DNA of 64,000 nucleotides from Caballeronia pedi (GCF_001544915.2 NZ_FCOE02000010.1:124001-188000); one strand, 5' to 3'. Positions 10,578 to 20,683 are shown, counted from the first letter of the stretch. Notes: a model not told the origin generated them from the sequence alone. Program-made: numbers and translations.

Positions 10578-13500
10578 CAGTAGACGATTTCGATCGCACT
10601 GCCCGCGAATTCGCCGCGCAGCGCCGTGATGAGGTCGTCGGTGGGCTTGACGCGCCACGCGTCGCCGAGGCGCACTTCGCCTTCGGCGTGCTCGCTGCGA
10701 TAGACGATGCTCACATTCAGGCCATTCGGAATCGGCGCGGATTGACGCGAGCGGCCGTTCTCGCGCGCCGGAGCCGGCGGCGGCGCTTCCTGCGCGCCCG
10801 CCGCATGCGCTTCGAGCACACGGCGCAGACGCACAGAGTCAGCATTGCCGTTCATCTCGACCTTCACGGACTGCGCGTAGCGGCTGCGCGCGCGTTCGAG
10901 GTCCATCGCCGTATCGACGGTGAAGCGGATGCCGCCGGTGAACGCGTCGTTGCGCGCCTGCCCCTGCACGACGAGCAACTCGTCTTCCTTGAAGAGCGCC
11001 TTGTTCGCTTCGAACTGTTCGTTGAACACGGTGACTTCGCACTGGCCGCTGCCGTCGTCGAGATTGACGATCAGCATCTTGCCGCGCTGGGTCATCTGCG
11101 TGCGCATCGCCGAAATCACGCCGGCAACGAGCTTGTCGCGTCCTTCCTTCAGTTCGCCGATCTTCTGGCGCACGAAGCGGCGCACTTCGCCCTTGTAGGC
11201 GTCGAACAGATGCCCGGACAGATAGAAGCCGAGCGCGGTCTTCTCTTCCTGCAGACGCTTCTTGTCCGACCACTCGGCTTCGTCGACGTATTCGTGTTTG
11301 GCGAGCGGCGCGTCGCCCATGTCGAAGAGGCCGGCCTGCATCGCGTTGGCGGCGGCCTGATCGGCGGCTTCCATCGCGAGCGGCACCGAGGCCAGCAATT
11401 GCGCGCGATTCGCATGCAGCGTGTCGAACGCGCCCGAGCGAATCAGCGCCTCCACCGTGCGGCGATTCACGACACGACGGTCGATGCGTTCGCAGAAGTC
11501 GAACAGATCGACGAACGGACCGTCCTCGCGTGCGCGCAGGATTTCCTCGATCGCGTTCTGGCCGCTGCCTTTCACCGCGCCGAGGCCATAGCGAATGATC
11601 TTTGAGCGCGTGCCGTCGGCTTGCGCGACCGGCTCGAAACGATACGCCGACTGGTTGATGTCCGGCGGCAGCACCTTCATGCCGTTGCCGATGCAGTCCT
11701 CGAACAGGATCTTCACCTTGTCGGTGTCGTCCATGGCGAGCGACATGTTGGCCGCCATGAATTCCGCCGGATGATGCGCCTTCAGCCACGCCGTGTGATA
11801 CGCGAGCAACGCATACGCCGCCGCGTGCGACTTGTTGAAGCCGTAGCCCGCGAACTTCTCCATCAGGTCGAAGGTCTCGTCCGCCTTCGCGCGCGTGAGG
11901 CCGTTCCTGGCCGCGCCTTCCGCGAAGATCTCGCGATGCTCGGCCATTTCCTCGGGCTTCTTCTTGCCCATCGCGCGGCGCAGCAAGTCCGCGCCGCCGA
12001 GCGAGTAGCCGCCGATGATCTGCGCCATCTGCATCACCTGCTCCTGATAGACCATGATGCCGTAGGTCTCTTTCAGGACGGGCTCGACGCGCGGGTCCGG
12101 ATACTCGACGATCTCGCGTCCGTGCTTGCGCGCGCAGAAACTCGGGATCAGATCCATCGGGCCCGGACGATACAGCGCCACCAGCGCGATGATGTCTTCG
12201 AAGCGGTCCGGCTGCGCGTCCTTCAGCATGCCCTGCATGCCGCGGCTTTCAAGCTGGAACACGGCGACGGTGTTGGCTTTCTTCAGAATCGAGAACGAGG
12301 CCGGATCGTCGAGCGGCACCTGCGCGAGATTCCAGTCCTGCTTCGACGGATCGAGGCGGCGGATATAGCGCTCGGCCCAGTCGAGAATCGTGAGCGTGGT
12401 CAGCCCCAGAAAGTCGAACTTCACGAGGCCGACGGCTTCGACATCGTCCTTGTCGTACTGGCTGACGACGCCGCCGTCTTCGCCTTGCGAATAGAGCGGG
12501 CAGAAATCCGTGAGCTTGCCCGGCGCGATCAGCACGCCGCCCGCGTGCATGCCGACGTTACGCGTCAGCCCTTCCACGCGTTGCGCGAGTTCGAGCAGCT
12601 GATGCACTTCGTCTTCGGCATCGAAGCGCTCCTGCAGCGTCGGCTCTTCCTTCATCGCGTCCGCGATGGTCACGTGCTTGCCCGGCTTGAACGGAATCAG
12701 CTTCGCGACGCCGTCCGTGAACATGTAGCCGAGATCGAGCACGCGGCCGATGTCGCGCACCGCGGCCTTCGCGGCCATCGTGCCGAAGGTCGCGATCTGC
12801 GAGACCGCGTCCGCGCCGTACTTGCCCTTCACATACTGGATGACGCGATCGCGCCCTTCCTGACAGAAGTCGATGTCGAAGTCGGGCATCGACACGCGTT
12901 CCGGATTCAGGAAGCGTTCGAACAGGAGGTTGTAGCGCAGCGGGTCGAGGTCCGTGATGCCGAGCGCGTAAGCGACGAGCGAGCCCGCGCCCGAACCGCG
13001 GCCCGGACCGACCGGCACGCCGTTGTTCTTCGCCCACATGATGAAGTCGGCGACGATCAGGAAGTAGCCCGGAAAGCCCATCTTGATGATGGTGCCGCAC
13101 TCGAAGTCGAGACGCGTGTAGTACGTTTCGCGCTGCGCTGCGCGTTCGGTCTCATCGGGATAGAGCTGCTGCAGGCGAACTTCGAGCCCTTCCTTCGATA
13201 ACTGGATGAGATAGTCGTCGAGCGACATGCCATCGGGCGTGGGGAAAAGCGGCAGCTTCGGCTTGCCGAGTTCGAGCGTCAGATTGCAGCGCTTCGCAAT
13301 TTCCACGGTGTTCGCGAGCGCCGACGGAATGTCCGCGAAGAGCGCGCACATCTCGTCCTGCGTGCGGAAATACTGATCCGTCGTGAAGCGCTTCTGACGG
13401 CGCGGATTCGCGAGGATATCGCCTTCGGAAATGCACACGCGCGCTTCGTGCGCGGTGTAGTCGTCCGCCGTCATGAACTGCAGCGGATGCGTGGCGACGA

Positions 13501-14089
13501 CGGGCAGCTTCAGTTTCGCCGCGAGCGCCACGGCTTCCTGAATGTAGCCCTGCTCGCCCGGCTGACCCGCGCGCTGCAACTCGATATAGAACGCGTTCGG
13601 AAAGAGCCTGGCCCAGCGTTCGGCATTGCGTTGCGCACTGGCCGCGTTGCCCGCCGCCAGCGCCATGCCGATATCGCCCGTCTGCGCGCCCGAAAGCGCG
13701 AGCAGGCCTTCGGCCAGACCGCCTTCGAGCCATTCGACCAACACCTCGGCGCGGCCGCGATACTGGTTCGTCAGCCACGCCCGGCTCAGCAGTTCGCACA
13801 GGTTGAGATAACCCTGTTTGTCGCGCACGAGCAGGAGCAGGCGCGAAGGCTTGTCGCGATCGTCGGGATTGGTGATCCAGACATCGCAGCCGGCGATGGG
13901 TTTCACGCCCTTGCCGCGCGCTTCCTTGTAGAAGCGCACGAGACCGAATGCGTTGCCGAGATCGGTCAGCGCGAGTGCGCCTTGCCCGTCTTTTGCGGCA
14001 GCCTTGACGACGTCGTCCAGTCGCACGATGCCGTCGGCGATCGAGAATTCGGAGTGGACGCGGAGATGAACGAAGCGGGGATCTGACAT
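10577..14089 (-). CDS. dnaE: DNA polymerase III subunit alpha
   Basis: 1170 residues from ATG 14089 (MSDPRFVHLRVHSEFS), close to the 1160 of E. coli DnaE; an ATG five codons upstream (14104) is less likely. This is the replicative C-family polymerase. Visible in order: PHP domain at the N-terminus, catalytic PDFDIDFCQEGRDRV with the two metal-binding Asp, the GRGSGAGSLVAYALG fingers segment, FQLESRGMQGML, the helix-hairpin-helix region around FAGYGFNKSHAAAYALLAY, and an OB-fold (VAGVISAMRTQMTQRGKML) before a variable tail. It is the long form expected in beta-proteobacteria. The stop overlaps the next gene. Confidence 0.97.
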   Translation of the reverse strand: MSDPRFVHLRVHSEFSIADGIVRLDDVVKAAAKDGQGALALTDLGNAFGLVRFYKEARGKGVKPIAGCDVWITNPDDRDKPSRLLLLVRDKQGYLNLCELLSRAWLTNQYRGRAEVLVEWLEGGLAEGLLALSGAQTGDIGMALAAGNAASAQRNAERWARLFPNAFYIELQRAGQPGEQGYIQEAVALAAKLKLPVVATHPLQFMTADDYTAHEARVCISEGDILANPRRQKRFTTDQYFRTQDEMCALFADIPSALANTVEIAKRCNLTLELGKPKLPLFPTPDGMSLDDYLIQLSKEGLEVRLQQLYPDETERAAQRETYYTRLDFECGTIIKMGFPGYFLIVADFIMWAKNNGVPVGPGRGSGAGSLVAYALGITDLDPLRYNLLFERFLNPERVSMPDFDIDFCQEGRDRVIQYVKGKYGADAVSQIATFGTMAAKAAVRDIGRVLDLGYMFTDGVAKLIPFKPGKHVTIADAMKEEPTLQERFDAEDEVHQLLELAQRVEGLTRNVGMHAGGVLIAPGKLTDFCPLYSQGEDGGVVSQYDKDDVEAVGLVKFDFLGLTTLTILDWAERYIRRLDPSKQDWNLAQVPLDDPASFSILKKANTVAVFQLESRGMQGMLKDAQPDRFEDIIALVALYRPGPMDLIPSFCARKHGREIVEYPDPRVEPVLKETYGIMVYQEQVMQMAQIIGGYSLGGADLLRRAMGKKKPEEMAEHREIFAEGAARNGLTRAKADETFDLMEKFAGYGFNKSHAAAYALLAYHTAWLKAHHPAEFMAANMSLAMDDTDKVKILFEDCIGNGMKVLPPDINQSAYRFEPVAQADGTRSKIIRYGLGAVKGSGQNAIEEILRAREDGPFVDLFDFCERIDRRVVNRRTVEALIRSGAFDTLHANRAQLLASVPLAMEAADQAAANAMQAGLFDMGDAPLAKHEYVDEAEWSDKKRLQEEKTALGFYLSGHLFDAYKGEVRRFVRQKIGELKEGRDKLVAGVISAMRTQMTQRGKMLIVNLDDGSGQCEVTVFNEQFEANKALFKEDELLVVQGQARNDAFTGGIRFTVDTAMDLERARSRYAQSVKVEMNGNADSVRLRRVLEAHAAGAQEAPPPAPARENGRSRQSAPIPNGLNVSIVYRSEHAEGEVRLGDAWRVKPTDDLITALRGEFAGSAIEIVY

Positions 14090-14314
14090 GGCGGTATTGT
14101 ACATGCGGGCTACCCGCGAAAACGCCGGCGGCGCTCGCGCTGGCCGAACGGATAAGGCCCCCGCGCGCTGCCGAAATTGCGCCCGCGCAAGGGCTGGCGA
14201 CGCGCCGCCGCGAATCGGGCGAGGATGCGTGCCGTTTGCGGGATAATACGTGTTTTGTGCCGGATGTTTATCCGCACTTTTTACCCGTTACAGCGTCAAG
14301 CGCATCGTCCGATC

Positions 14315-15175
14315 ATGAGCATTCTGAACCTCTCCGCCTACAAATTCGTCACCATCGAAGACGGCCCCGCGTGGCGGCCGCTCGTCACCGAACGCTGCAA
14401 CGCGCTCGGGCTGAAGGGCACGATTCTGCTGGCGCCGGAGGGCATCAATCTTTTCATCGCTGGGCCGGTTGTCGAAGTCCGCGAATTCATCGACTACCTT
14501 CGTTCGGACGCGCTCTTCGGCGGCCGCTTCGCCGATCTGCAATTCAAGGAAAGCCTCTCCGCGAAGCAGCCGTTTCGCCGCATGCTGGTGAAACTGAAGC
14601 GCGAAATCATCACGATGAAAAAGCCCGCGATCAGGCCGGAACTCGGCCGTGCGCCGTCCGTCGATGCCCCCACGCTCAAGGCCTGGCTCGACCGCGGCCA
14701 CGACGACGAAGGCCGTCCGGTCGTGATGCTCGACACGCGCAATGCGTTCGAAGTCGATGTCGGCACGTTCGAGAACGCGCTCGATTACCGCATCACGAAA
14801 TTCAGCGAGTTTCCGCAGGTGATCGAGCAGAATCGCGCGGACATGGAAGGCAAGACCGTCGTGTCGTTCTGCACGGGCGGGATTCGCTGTGAAAAAGCCG
14901 CGATTCACATGAAGGAAGTGGGCATCGAGCACGTTTATCAGCTCGAAGGCGGCATTCTGAAGTATTTCGAGGCAGTGGGCGGCGCGCACTACAACGGCGA
15001 GTGCTTCGTGTTCGATTACCGCACGTCGCTCGATCCGAACCTGCAGCCGACCGCGACCGCCCAATGCTTCGGCTGCCGCGCGGTGGTCAGCATGGAAGAT
15101 CAGCAGTCGCCGTTCTACAAGCCGGGCGAGACGTGTCCGGCGTGCCATCCGAACGCCATCGGTCAGGCGGCGTAA
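14315..15175 (+). CDS. trhO: Oxygen-dependent tRNA uridine(34) hydroxylase TrhO (rhodanese family)
   Basis: 286 residues from ATG 14315 ([16 protein letters not shown]). TrhO (YceA) makes 5-hydroxyuridine at the wobble position of tRNAs. Domains: N-terminal acylphosphatase-like part with [13 protein letters not shown], a central rhodanese domain with [17 protein letters not shown] and active-site loop [11 protein letters not shown], and a C-terminal cysteine cluster (CFGCRAVV...CPAC) typical of the family. Longer in-frame starts upstream have no conserved sequence. It precedes gluQ by 9 bases, so two wobble-position tRNA modification enzymes are probably on one transcript. Confidence 0.93.
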   Translation: MSILNLSAYKFVTIEDGPAWRPLVTERCNALGLKGTILLAPEGINLFIAGPVVEVREFIDYLRSDALFGGRFADLQFKESLSAKQPFRRMLVKLKREIITMKKPAIRPELGRAPSVDAPTLKAWLDRGHDDEGRPVVMLDTRNAFEVDVGTFENALDYRITKFSEFPQVIEQNRADMEGKTVVSFCTGGIRCEKAAIHMKEVGIEHVYQLEGGILKYFEAVGGAHYNGECFVFDYRTSLDPNLQPTATAQCFGCRAVVSMEDQQSPFYKPGETCPACHPNAIGQAA

Positions 15176-15184
15176 CCGTATTCG

Positions 15185-16054
15185 ATGACCTATCGCGGCC
15201 GCTTCGCGCCCTCGCCCACCGGACCGCTGCACGCAGGCTCGCTCGTCAGCGCGCTCGCGAGTTTTCTCGATGCGCGCGCGCACGGCGGAAGCTGGATCGT
15301 GCGGATCGAAGACGTCGATACGCCGCGCACCGTGCCCGGCGCCGCCGATGACATCCTCGCGACGCTCGCGCACTTCGGCATGCATTCCGACGAACCGCCG
15401 GTCTGGCAAAGCGAGCGCGGCGCGGCCTACGCGGCGGCGTTCGAGCGTCTCCAGCAAACGGGCCTGATCTATCCGTGCGGCTGCACGCGGCGGGAAATCG
15501 CCGATTCGCTCATCCACACGCATGCGCGTCATGCGACGCTCGCGTATCCAGGCACGTGCCGCGATGGCCTGCACGGCAAGCCCGCGCGCGCATGGCGTCT
15601 GCGCGTACCGGATGGAGACGCGGCGCGGATCGGTTTCGTCGATCGCTGGCAGGGACCGCAGACGCAGGATCTCGCGACCGAAGTCGGCGATTTCGCGCTG
15701 AAGCGTGCGGACGGACTGTGGGCTTATCAACTCGCGGTGGTCGTCGATGACGCCGACGCCGCGATCACGCATGTCGTGCGCGGCGCCGATCTGCTCGATT
15801 CGACCGCGCGGCAGATCTATCTCCAGCAGTGTCTCGGCGTGCCAACGCCGGCTTATCTGCACGTGCCCGTCGTGAACAATGCCAGCGGCGAGAAATTGAG
15901 CAAGCAGACGGGCGCCGCGCCGCTCGACCGCAACGCGCCGCTCGATGCACTCGTCGAGGCGGCGCGGCATCTCGACATCGACGTAGCGGCGCATTCGATC
16001 GATGCGTTCTACAGCGCCACGACAGCCGAATGGGCGAAGCGTTTCGGGCGCTGA
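15185..16054 (+). CDS. gluQ: tRNA glutamyl-Q(34) synthetase GluQRS
   Basis: 289 residues, about the size of E. coli GluQ-RS and much shorter than GltX because the anticodon-binding domain is missing. It attaches glutamate to the queuosine at position 34 of tRNA-Asp. The class I signature appears as [13 protein letters not shown] (HAGS in place of HIGH), followed by [10 protein letters not shown]; the zinc site is CGCTRRE...YPGTC; the KMSKS-like loop is EKLSKQTGA. It follows trhO closely and is closed by a bidirectional terminator before rhlE. Confidence 0.95.
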   Translation: MTYRGRFAPSPTGPLHAGSLVSALASFLDARAHGGSWIVRIEDVDTPRTVPGAADDILATLAHFGMHSDEPPVWQSERGAAYAAAFERLQQTGLIYPCGCTRREIADSLIHTHARHATLAYPGTCRDGLHGKPARAWRLRVPDGDAARIGFVDRWQGPQTQDLATEVGDFALKRADGLWAYQLAVVVDDADAAITHVVRGADLLDSTARQIYLQQCLGVPTPAYLHVPVVNNASGEKLSKQTGAAPLDRNAPLDALVEAARHLDIDVAAHSIDAFYSATTAEWAKRFGR

Positions 16055-16072
16055 ATCCGCTTTTCGGGACAC

Positions 16073-16102
16073 AAAAAAAGGCAGCCACACGGGCTGCCTT
16101 TC
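16073..16102. terminator. Bidirectional intrinsic terminator between gluQ and rhlE
   Basis: A run of A is followed by the perfect 7-bp stem GGCAGCC / GGCTGCC with a 5-base loop and then TTTC. Because of flanking A and T tracts it can stop transcription from both sides, suiting the convergent genes. Confidence 0.8.
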
Positions 16103-16122
16103 TCACATCGGCACGTTGCAGA

Positions 16123-17613
16123 TCAGGACGATTTGCGCGGCATGCCCAAGCCGCCGAGCAAGGCGGCGAGCGGCTGCTTCGGCCCGCTCTTGCGTTCCGG
16201 TTCGACCGTTTCCTCGTGACGCTTCATCGCCGACGGCGACGGCTCGTAAGGCTTCAGGAAAAACTCGTCGACGGGCTGCTGACGGCCGCGCGGACGATCG
16301 TGCGGGCCCGTCGCACGGCGCCGCGAACCCACTTCCTCGCGCGGCGCATGGCGATGCTCGCCGCGCTCCGGACGGCCGAAGCGCTCGTCGCGGCGCGGCG
16401 GCGCCGCGCCGTCGCGGTGCACGCGGGTCGCGACGACGACGAGCTGCTCGACTTCGAGCGGACGCTTGATGAGCTTTTCGATATCGGCAAGCTGCTTGCG
16501 CTCGTTCGCGCTGCACAGCGACAGCGCGTCGCCGGATGCGCCCGCGCGTCCCGTGCGGCCGATGCGGTGCACGTAATCTTCCGCGTTGAACGGCAGATCG
16601 AAGTTGATGACCGCCGGCAATTCGGCGATATCGAGACCGCGCGCGGCCACGTCCGTCGCGACGAGCGCCTCGACCTCGCCGCGCTTGAACGCGTCGAGCG
16701 CCTGCATGCGTTCGCTCTGCGAGCGGTCGCCGTGAATCGCCGTCGCGATGATGCCATCGCGCTCCAGCACGCGCGCGAGCCGGCTCGCGCCGATCTTGCT
16801 GTTGCAGAACACGATCACCTGCTTCAGTTGGCGCTCGCGAATCAGTTGCGCGACCGCGCCGGACTTGTCGCTCTCGTGCACCTCGAAAACGATCTGGCGC
16901 ACGTTGGTGGCGGTCGAATTGCTGCGCGCGACTTCGATCGTCTGCGGATCGCGCAAGTAGGTGGCCGCGAGCTTCTTGATTTCGGGCGAAAAAGTAGCCG
17001 AGAACAGCAGCGTCTGGCGCTCCTTCGGCAGCAGATTCAGGATGCGCTGCAAGTCGGGCAGAAAGCCCATGTCCAGCATGCGGTCGGCTTCGTCGAGCAC
17101 GAGCATCTGCACCTGGCCGAGATTGACCGTCTTCTGCTGGACGTGATCGAGCAGGCGCCCGGGCGTCGCGATCAGGATTTCGACGCCACGGCGCAGCGCG
17201 TCGGACTGCGGATTCATGTCGACGCCGCCGAACACGACCGTGCTGCGCAGCGGCGTGTGCTTCGAGTAGGTCTGCACGTTGGCGGCGACCTGATCGGCGA
17301 GCTCGCGCGTCGGCGTCAGCATCAGCGCGCGCACCGGATGGCGCGCCGGCGACGCGCTCGTGTTCGCCGAGGGCAGCAGGCGCTGGATGATCGGCAGCGA
17401 GAAGCTCGCGGTCTTGCCGGTGCCGGTCTGCGCGGCGCCCATGACATCGCGGCCCGCGAGGACGACCGGAATCGCCTGCGCCTGGATCGGCGTGGGCGTG
17501 GTGTAGCCGGACTCGCTCACCGCTTTCAGGATGTCGGCGGACAATCCGAACTGGTCGAACGTCGGCGCGGCGGCCTGTGCGGTGGACGTGTTCATGGCGA
17601 CGGAATCAGACAT
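16123..17613 (-). CDS. rhlE: DEAD-box RNA helicase, RhlE type
   Basis: 496 residues from ATG 17613. Core motifs are all present: Q-motif region GYTTPTPIQAQAIPV, Walker A AQTGTGKTASF, PTRELADQ, DEAD box VLDEADRMLDMGF, SAT motif FSATFSPEI, VATDVAARGLDIAEL and the final HRIGRTGRAG. After the ~400-residue core comes a basic, Arg-rich tail (RRDERFGRPERGEHRH) and a conserved MKRHEE end, the plan of RhlE helicases involved in ribosome assembly and cold-related RNA remodelling. The gene has an unusually long upstream stretch with no coding sequence (see 17614-18026). Confidence 0.93.
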   Translation of the reverse strand: MSDSVAMNTSTAQAAAPTFDQFGLSADILKAVSESGYTTPTPIQAQAIPVVLAGRDVMGAAQTGTGKTASFSLPIIQRLLPSANTSASPARHPVRALMLTPTRELADQVAANVQTYSKHTPLRSTVVFGGVDMNPQSDALRRGVEILIATPGRLLDHVQQKTVNLGQVQMLVLDEADRMLDMGFLPDLQRILNLLPKERQTLLFSATFSPEIKKLAATYLRDPQTIEVARSNSTATNVRQIVFEVHESDKSGAVAQLIRERQLKQVIVFCNSKIGASRLARVLERDGIIATAIHGDRSQSERMQALDAFKRGEVEALVATDVAARGLDIAELPAVINFDLPFNAEDYVHRIGRTGRAGASGDALSLCSANERKQLADIEKLIKRPLEVEQLVVVATRVHRDGAAPPRRDERFGRPERGEHRHAPREEVGSRRRATGPHDRPRGRQQPVDEFFLKPYEPSPSAMKRHEETVEPERKSGPKQPLAALLGGLGMPRKSS

Positions 17614-18026
17614 GGTGACTATATGTGCTTTCGCTAAAGTGCCGCGCTGCGGCGCGCGCGTGATAAATCGGGCGGCGGTCGGGTGGTTCGGTCGATCGTC
17701 GCGATCGCTTGCTTGCGCGGATGGGTTTCGTTGGCGCACGCGGCGCATCGGTCAGGCGCAACATGCGCGTGGACCCGGCGGCCGGTTCGTCGAGCCTCGG
17801 TCGCCCGCTCACTGGCCCGCTCATTTGACTCGCTTCGGTTTGCGAGCCCGCGCGCCGACGGAACACGGTTTCGATGACGCCTTCATGGCACGCATCGCTC
17901 GTTCTGGTCGAGCAGCGGCTCGCGCGAGGTCATCACTGCCGGAAAGCCGCACATTGTAGCACCGCACGCCCGGACGCCCCCGCGGCGCGAAAGCGCGCCC
18001 GGACCGGATGCCAGCACGCGGCGCGC
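17614..18026 (-). other. 413-bp non-coding leader/promoter region of rhlE
   Basis: No credible gene lies here. Reading toward rhlE, a TACAAT -10-like hexamer occurs at 17953-17958 without a good -35 box, which would give a leader of roughly 330 bases. Several GC-rich short inverted repeats are present. Long leaders are known for cold-induced RNA helicase genes; that this one is regulatory is inference. Confidence 0.35.
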
Positions 18027-18383
18027 CTACTTCTTGCGCGCCTCGCAATCCGCGAGCAGCGGCGGCGAATCTTTCGCGGCCATTTCGTCGTAGAGATTGG
18101 CCTGCGGGCCCTTGGTCCACCACGTGTACTGATCGGCGACGTATCTGGCGCCCGATCCCGCGACCACGTTTACGAAGAGCAGCTTGCGCCCGTCGACGGT
18201 CAGCGCCGCGAAACTTTGATGGTTGCGCGTGTTCGTGTACTGAACGGACACGCTCTTGCCGTCCTTGCAGTCGTAGCGTGTGGTCTGCGTCGACGCGGTC
18301 TGGATCTGCGGCACGGTGAGGGGCATCGCGAGCGCGGCCTGTGCGCTGAGCGACGCGAGCGTAACGGCGAGAATTCGTTTCAT
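18027..18383 (-). CDS. MliC-family periplasmic lysozyme inhibitor-like protein
   Basis: 118 residues from ATG 18383. The first ~20 residues (MKRILAVTLASLSAQAALA) are a cleavable signal peptide. The mature part has the MliC/PliC plan: a beta-barrel beginning RYDCKDGKSVSVQYTN, a central AALTVDGRKLLFVNVV strand, SGARYVADQYTWWTKG and a final cysteine in LADCEA that can pair with the first (YDC). MliC proteins block C-type lysozyme in the periplasm or outer membrane; no lipobox is seen, so this one is likely soluble. It follows the 56-residue lipoprotein gene by 44 bases and probably shares the purT transcript. Confidence 0.82.
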   Translation of the reverse strand: MKRILAVTLASLSAQAALAMPLTVPQIQTASTQTTRYDCKDGKSVSVQYTNTRNHQSFAALTVDGRKLLFVNVVAGSGARYVADQYTWWTKGPQANLYDEMAAKDSPPLLADCEARKK

Positions 18384-18427
18384 GATCCTGTTCGCGTTTC
18401 GTTGGATGTCGGCGCGAGCGTCGCCGT

Positions 18428-18598
18428 TCACGGATCGATCACGGCGGCGCACGCATCCGTCGGCGCAGCCGCGACGTGGCCGACGACCGGCACGATCTTC
18501 AGCCCCGCCGACGCGATCCGGCACGGCGCCGCCGCGAGGCCGCAGCCCGACAGGCAGAAGGATGCCGCGACGAGCACGGCCAGCGCTTTCCATTTCAC
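18428..18598 (-). CDS. Small lipoprotein (DUF6726-like), GTG start
   Basis: 56 residues starting with GTG at 18598, preceded by GGAGTGAGAAC, a good ribosome site. The N-terminus has a lysine-bearing signal peptide and lipobox LSGC, so lipidation at Cys19 is expected. The mature peptide is short: GLAAAPCRIAS, GLKIVPVVGHVAAAPTDAC, then AAVIDP at the end, with two cysteines that could pair. It matches a small conserved lipoprotein of Burkholderia-like bacteria as I recall it; no function is established. It sits 31 bases after the purT stop and 44 before the MliC-type gene. Confidence 0.8.
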   Translation of the reverse strand: MKWKALAVLVAASFCLSGCGLAAAPCRIASAGLKIVPVVGHVAAAPTDACAAVIDP

Positions 18599-18629
18599 GT
18601 TCTCACTCCCGCCGGCGCCCGCGCGCCGG

Positions 18630-19862
18630 TCACCCGGCCGTCACCGGCCTGACTTTCGACGCCGCCAGCTTCGCACGCTCGCGAGCTTCGTCGGTGTCGG
18701 CGCCCGTCGCGAGTGCGACGCCCATGCGGCGCTTCGCGAAACTCTCCGGTTTGCCGAACAGCCGCAGATCCGCGCCCGGCACGGCGAGCGCGTCCGCCAC
18801 GCCCTCGAACGCGATGCCCACCTCGTCCAGACCGCCATAGATCACGGCGGACGCGCCCGGCTCGCGCAACGCGGTATCGACGGGCAAGCCGAGGATCGCG
18901 CGCGCGTGCAGCTCGAATTCGGAGAAGCGCTGCGTCGCGAGCGTGACGAGACCGGTGTCGTGCGGACGCGGGCTCACTTCAGAGAACCACACGTCGTCGC
19001 CGCGCACGAACAGTTCGACGCCGAAAAGACCGCGGCCGCCGAGCGCGGTCGTCACCTTCGCGGCGACGTCGCGCGCTTTCGCGAGCGCGGCCGGGCTCAT
19101 CGCCTGCGGCTGCCACGATTCGACGTAATCGCCCGCGACCTGAACGTGCCCGATCGGATCGCAGAAATACGTCTGTGTCTCGCCGCTCGCGGGGTCCGCC
19201 GCGCGCACGGTCAGTTGCGTGATTTCGTATTCGAAGTCGATGAAACCCTCGACGATCACGCGCCCGTGATTCACGCGCCCGCCCGCCATCGCGTAGTTCC
19301 ACGCGGGTTCGACATTGGCGTCGCTTTTCAGCACCGATTGTCCCTTGCCCGACGACGACATCACCGGCTTCACGACACACGGAAAACCAATCCTTGCGAT
19401 CGCCGCCTTCATCTCGTCGAGCGATTGCGCGAACGCGTACGGCGATGTCGGCAGGCCGAGTTCCTCGGCGGCGAGACGCCGGATGCCTTCGCGATTCATC
19501 GTGAGTTGCGTGGCGCGGGCGGTCGGAATCACGGTTGCAAGCCCTGCCGCTTCGATCCCGGCGAGCGCGTCGGTGGCGATCGCTTCGATCTCCGGTACGA
19601 TCAGATGCGGCTGTTCTTTTTCGACGAGGGCGCGCAGCGCGGCGGCGTCGGTCATGTCGATCACGTGCGCGCGATGCGCCACCTGATGCCCCGGCGCGTT
19701 CGCATAGCGATCCACGGCGATCACCTCGACGCCCAGTCGCTGCAGCGCGATGATCACTTCCTTGCCGAGTTCGCCCGCGCCGAGCAGCATCACGCGCGTG
19801 GCGTTGGGGGATAGCGGCGTGCCGATGCGGGTCACGCCGGCGCGGAGTGGATCGGTCTGCAT
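18630..19862 (-). CDS. purT: Formate-dependent phosphoribosylglycinamide formyltransferase
   Basis: 410 residues from ATG 19862 ([19 protein letters not shown]). PurT makes formyl-GAR from GAR, formate and ATP, the folate-free alternative to PurN in purine synthesis. ATP-grasp features: [16 protein letters not shown] at the N-terminus, [12 protein letters not shown], the ATP-binding loop [52 protein letters not shown]. Upstream in-frame codons lack similarity, so the later ATG was used. Two small exported proteins follow in the same direction. Confidence 0.96.
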   Translation of the reverse strand: MQTDPLRAGVTRIGTPLSPNATRVMLLGAGELGKEVIIALQRLGVEVIAVDRYANAPGHQVAHRAHVIDMTDAAALRALVEKEQPHLIVPEIEAIATDALAGIEAAGLATVIPTARATQLTMNREGIRRLAAEELGLPTSPYAFAQSLDEMKAAIARIGFPCVVKPVMSSSGKGQSVLKSDANVEPAWNYAMAGGRVNHGRVIVEGFIDFEYEITQLTVRAADPASGETQTYFCDPIGHVQVAGDYVESWQPQAMSPAALAKARDVAAKVTTALGGRGLFGVELFVRGDDVWFSEVSPRPHDTGLVTLATQRFSEFELHARAILGLPVDTALREPGASAVIYGGLDEVGIAFEGVADALAVPGADLRLFGKPESFAKRRMGVALATGADTDEARERAKLAASKVRPVTAG

Positions 19863-20128
19863 GTGTGCTCCAGAATCGAAACGGGAAAGCGGCTGAATTG
19901 GGCGCGATGTTAACACGCAGCGCGGCCCGCAACACTTTGCCATCCGGTCTATTGACAGCGTGTTCACAGACGGTATTGACACACGAATGCGCTTCGGAAT
20001 TCCCGGCGCGATCATGAGCGAAATCCGCTTCCCGGCCACGAAGCCGCTCATTTTGTTGCATACGGGTGCTAGACAAACCGTAGGACGCGTGCGATACCCT
20101 TACGGTTTCGCCAGCTTCAGGATCATCG

Positions 20129-20683
20129 ATGCCCACGCACTTCCTTCGCGCGTCTGCTTCTTCTTCGCGCTCATCGTCGCTGGTTTCGCGCGCGTGCGCG
20201 CTGCTCGTCGCGGCGAGCGTCGTCGCCGGTTGCGCGATGCCGAGGCACCCCGACGCCAGCGCGCCGCCCGCCGATCCCTATAATCCCGCCGCCACGCAAT
20301 TGCTCGACGACACGCAATGGACCCTCACGAGCTGGACCGACGCAAGCGGCCAGCCGCGCGCCGTGCCCCAGGCCGGCGAAAACGGCGCGAAGCCGCTCAC
20401 GCTCGATTTCTCGACCGCGAACGGCCGTCGCCAGGCAAGCGGCTTCTCGGGCTGCAACCGCTTCAGCGGCGTCTATGAACTGAAGGACGGCAAGCTCAGC
20501 TTCGGCCCGCTCGCCGGTACGCGCATGGCGTGCGTATCCGGCGCGGGCGCCGCGCTGGAACGCCCGTATCTCGATGCACTCGCGCATATCGCGAAAAGCG
20601 GCGTGCAGATGCTGCCGCCGCAAGCGCTGCAACTGACGCTCGACGACGGTCAGGTGCTCACCTTCGCGCCGCGCCCGAAGTGA
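20129..20683 (+). CDS. META-domain lipoprotein (HslJ-like)
   Basis: 184 residues. A serine/arginine-rich start is followed by a hydrophobic stretch and lipobox VVAGC (Cys ~35), so an outer- or inner-membrane lipoprotein is expected. The mature part carries one META domain: WTLTSWTDASG, LTLDFSTANGRRQASG, the hallmark SGFSGCNRFSGVYE, and GPLAGTRMACVSG. META proteins such as HslJ are linked to heat shock and antibiotic tolerance in other bacteria, but the mechanism is unclear. It stands alone between purT (divergent) and ftsK. Confidence 0.83.
   Translation: MPTHFLRASASSSRSSSLVSRACALLVAASVVAGCAMPRHPDASAPPADPYNPAATQLLDDTQWTLTSWTDASGQPRAVPQAGENGAKPLTLDFSTANGRRQASGFSGCNRFSGVYELKDGKLSFGPLAGTRMACVSGAGAALERPYLDALAHIAKSGVQMLPPQALQLTLDDGQVLTFAPRPK

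Noticed and set aside
14288..16090. 600-codon frame opposite trhO and gluQ
   Set aside because: Shadow of two well-identified genes; composition is Arg/Asp/His-rich without domains.
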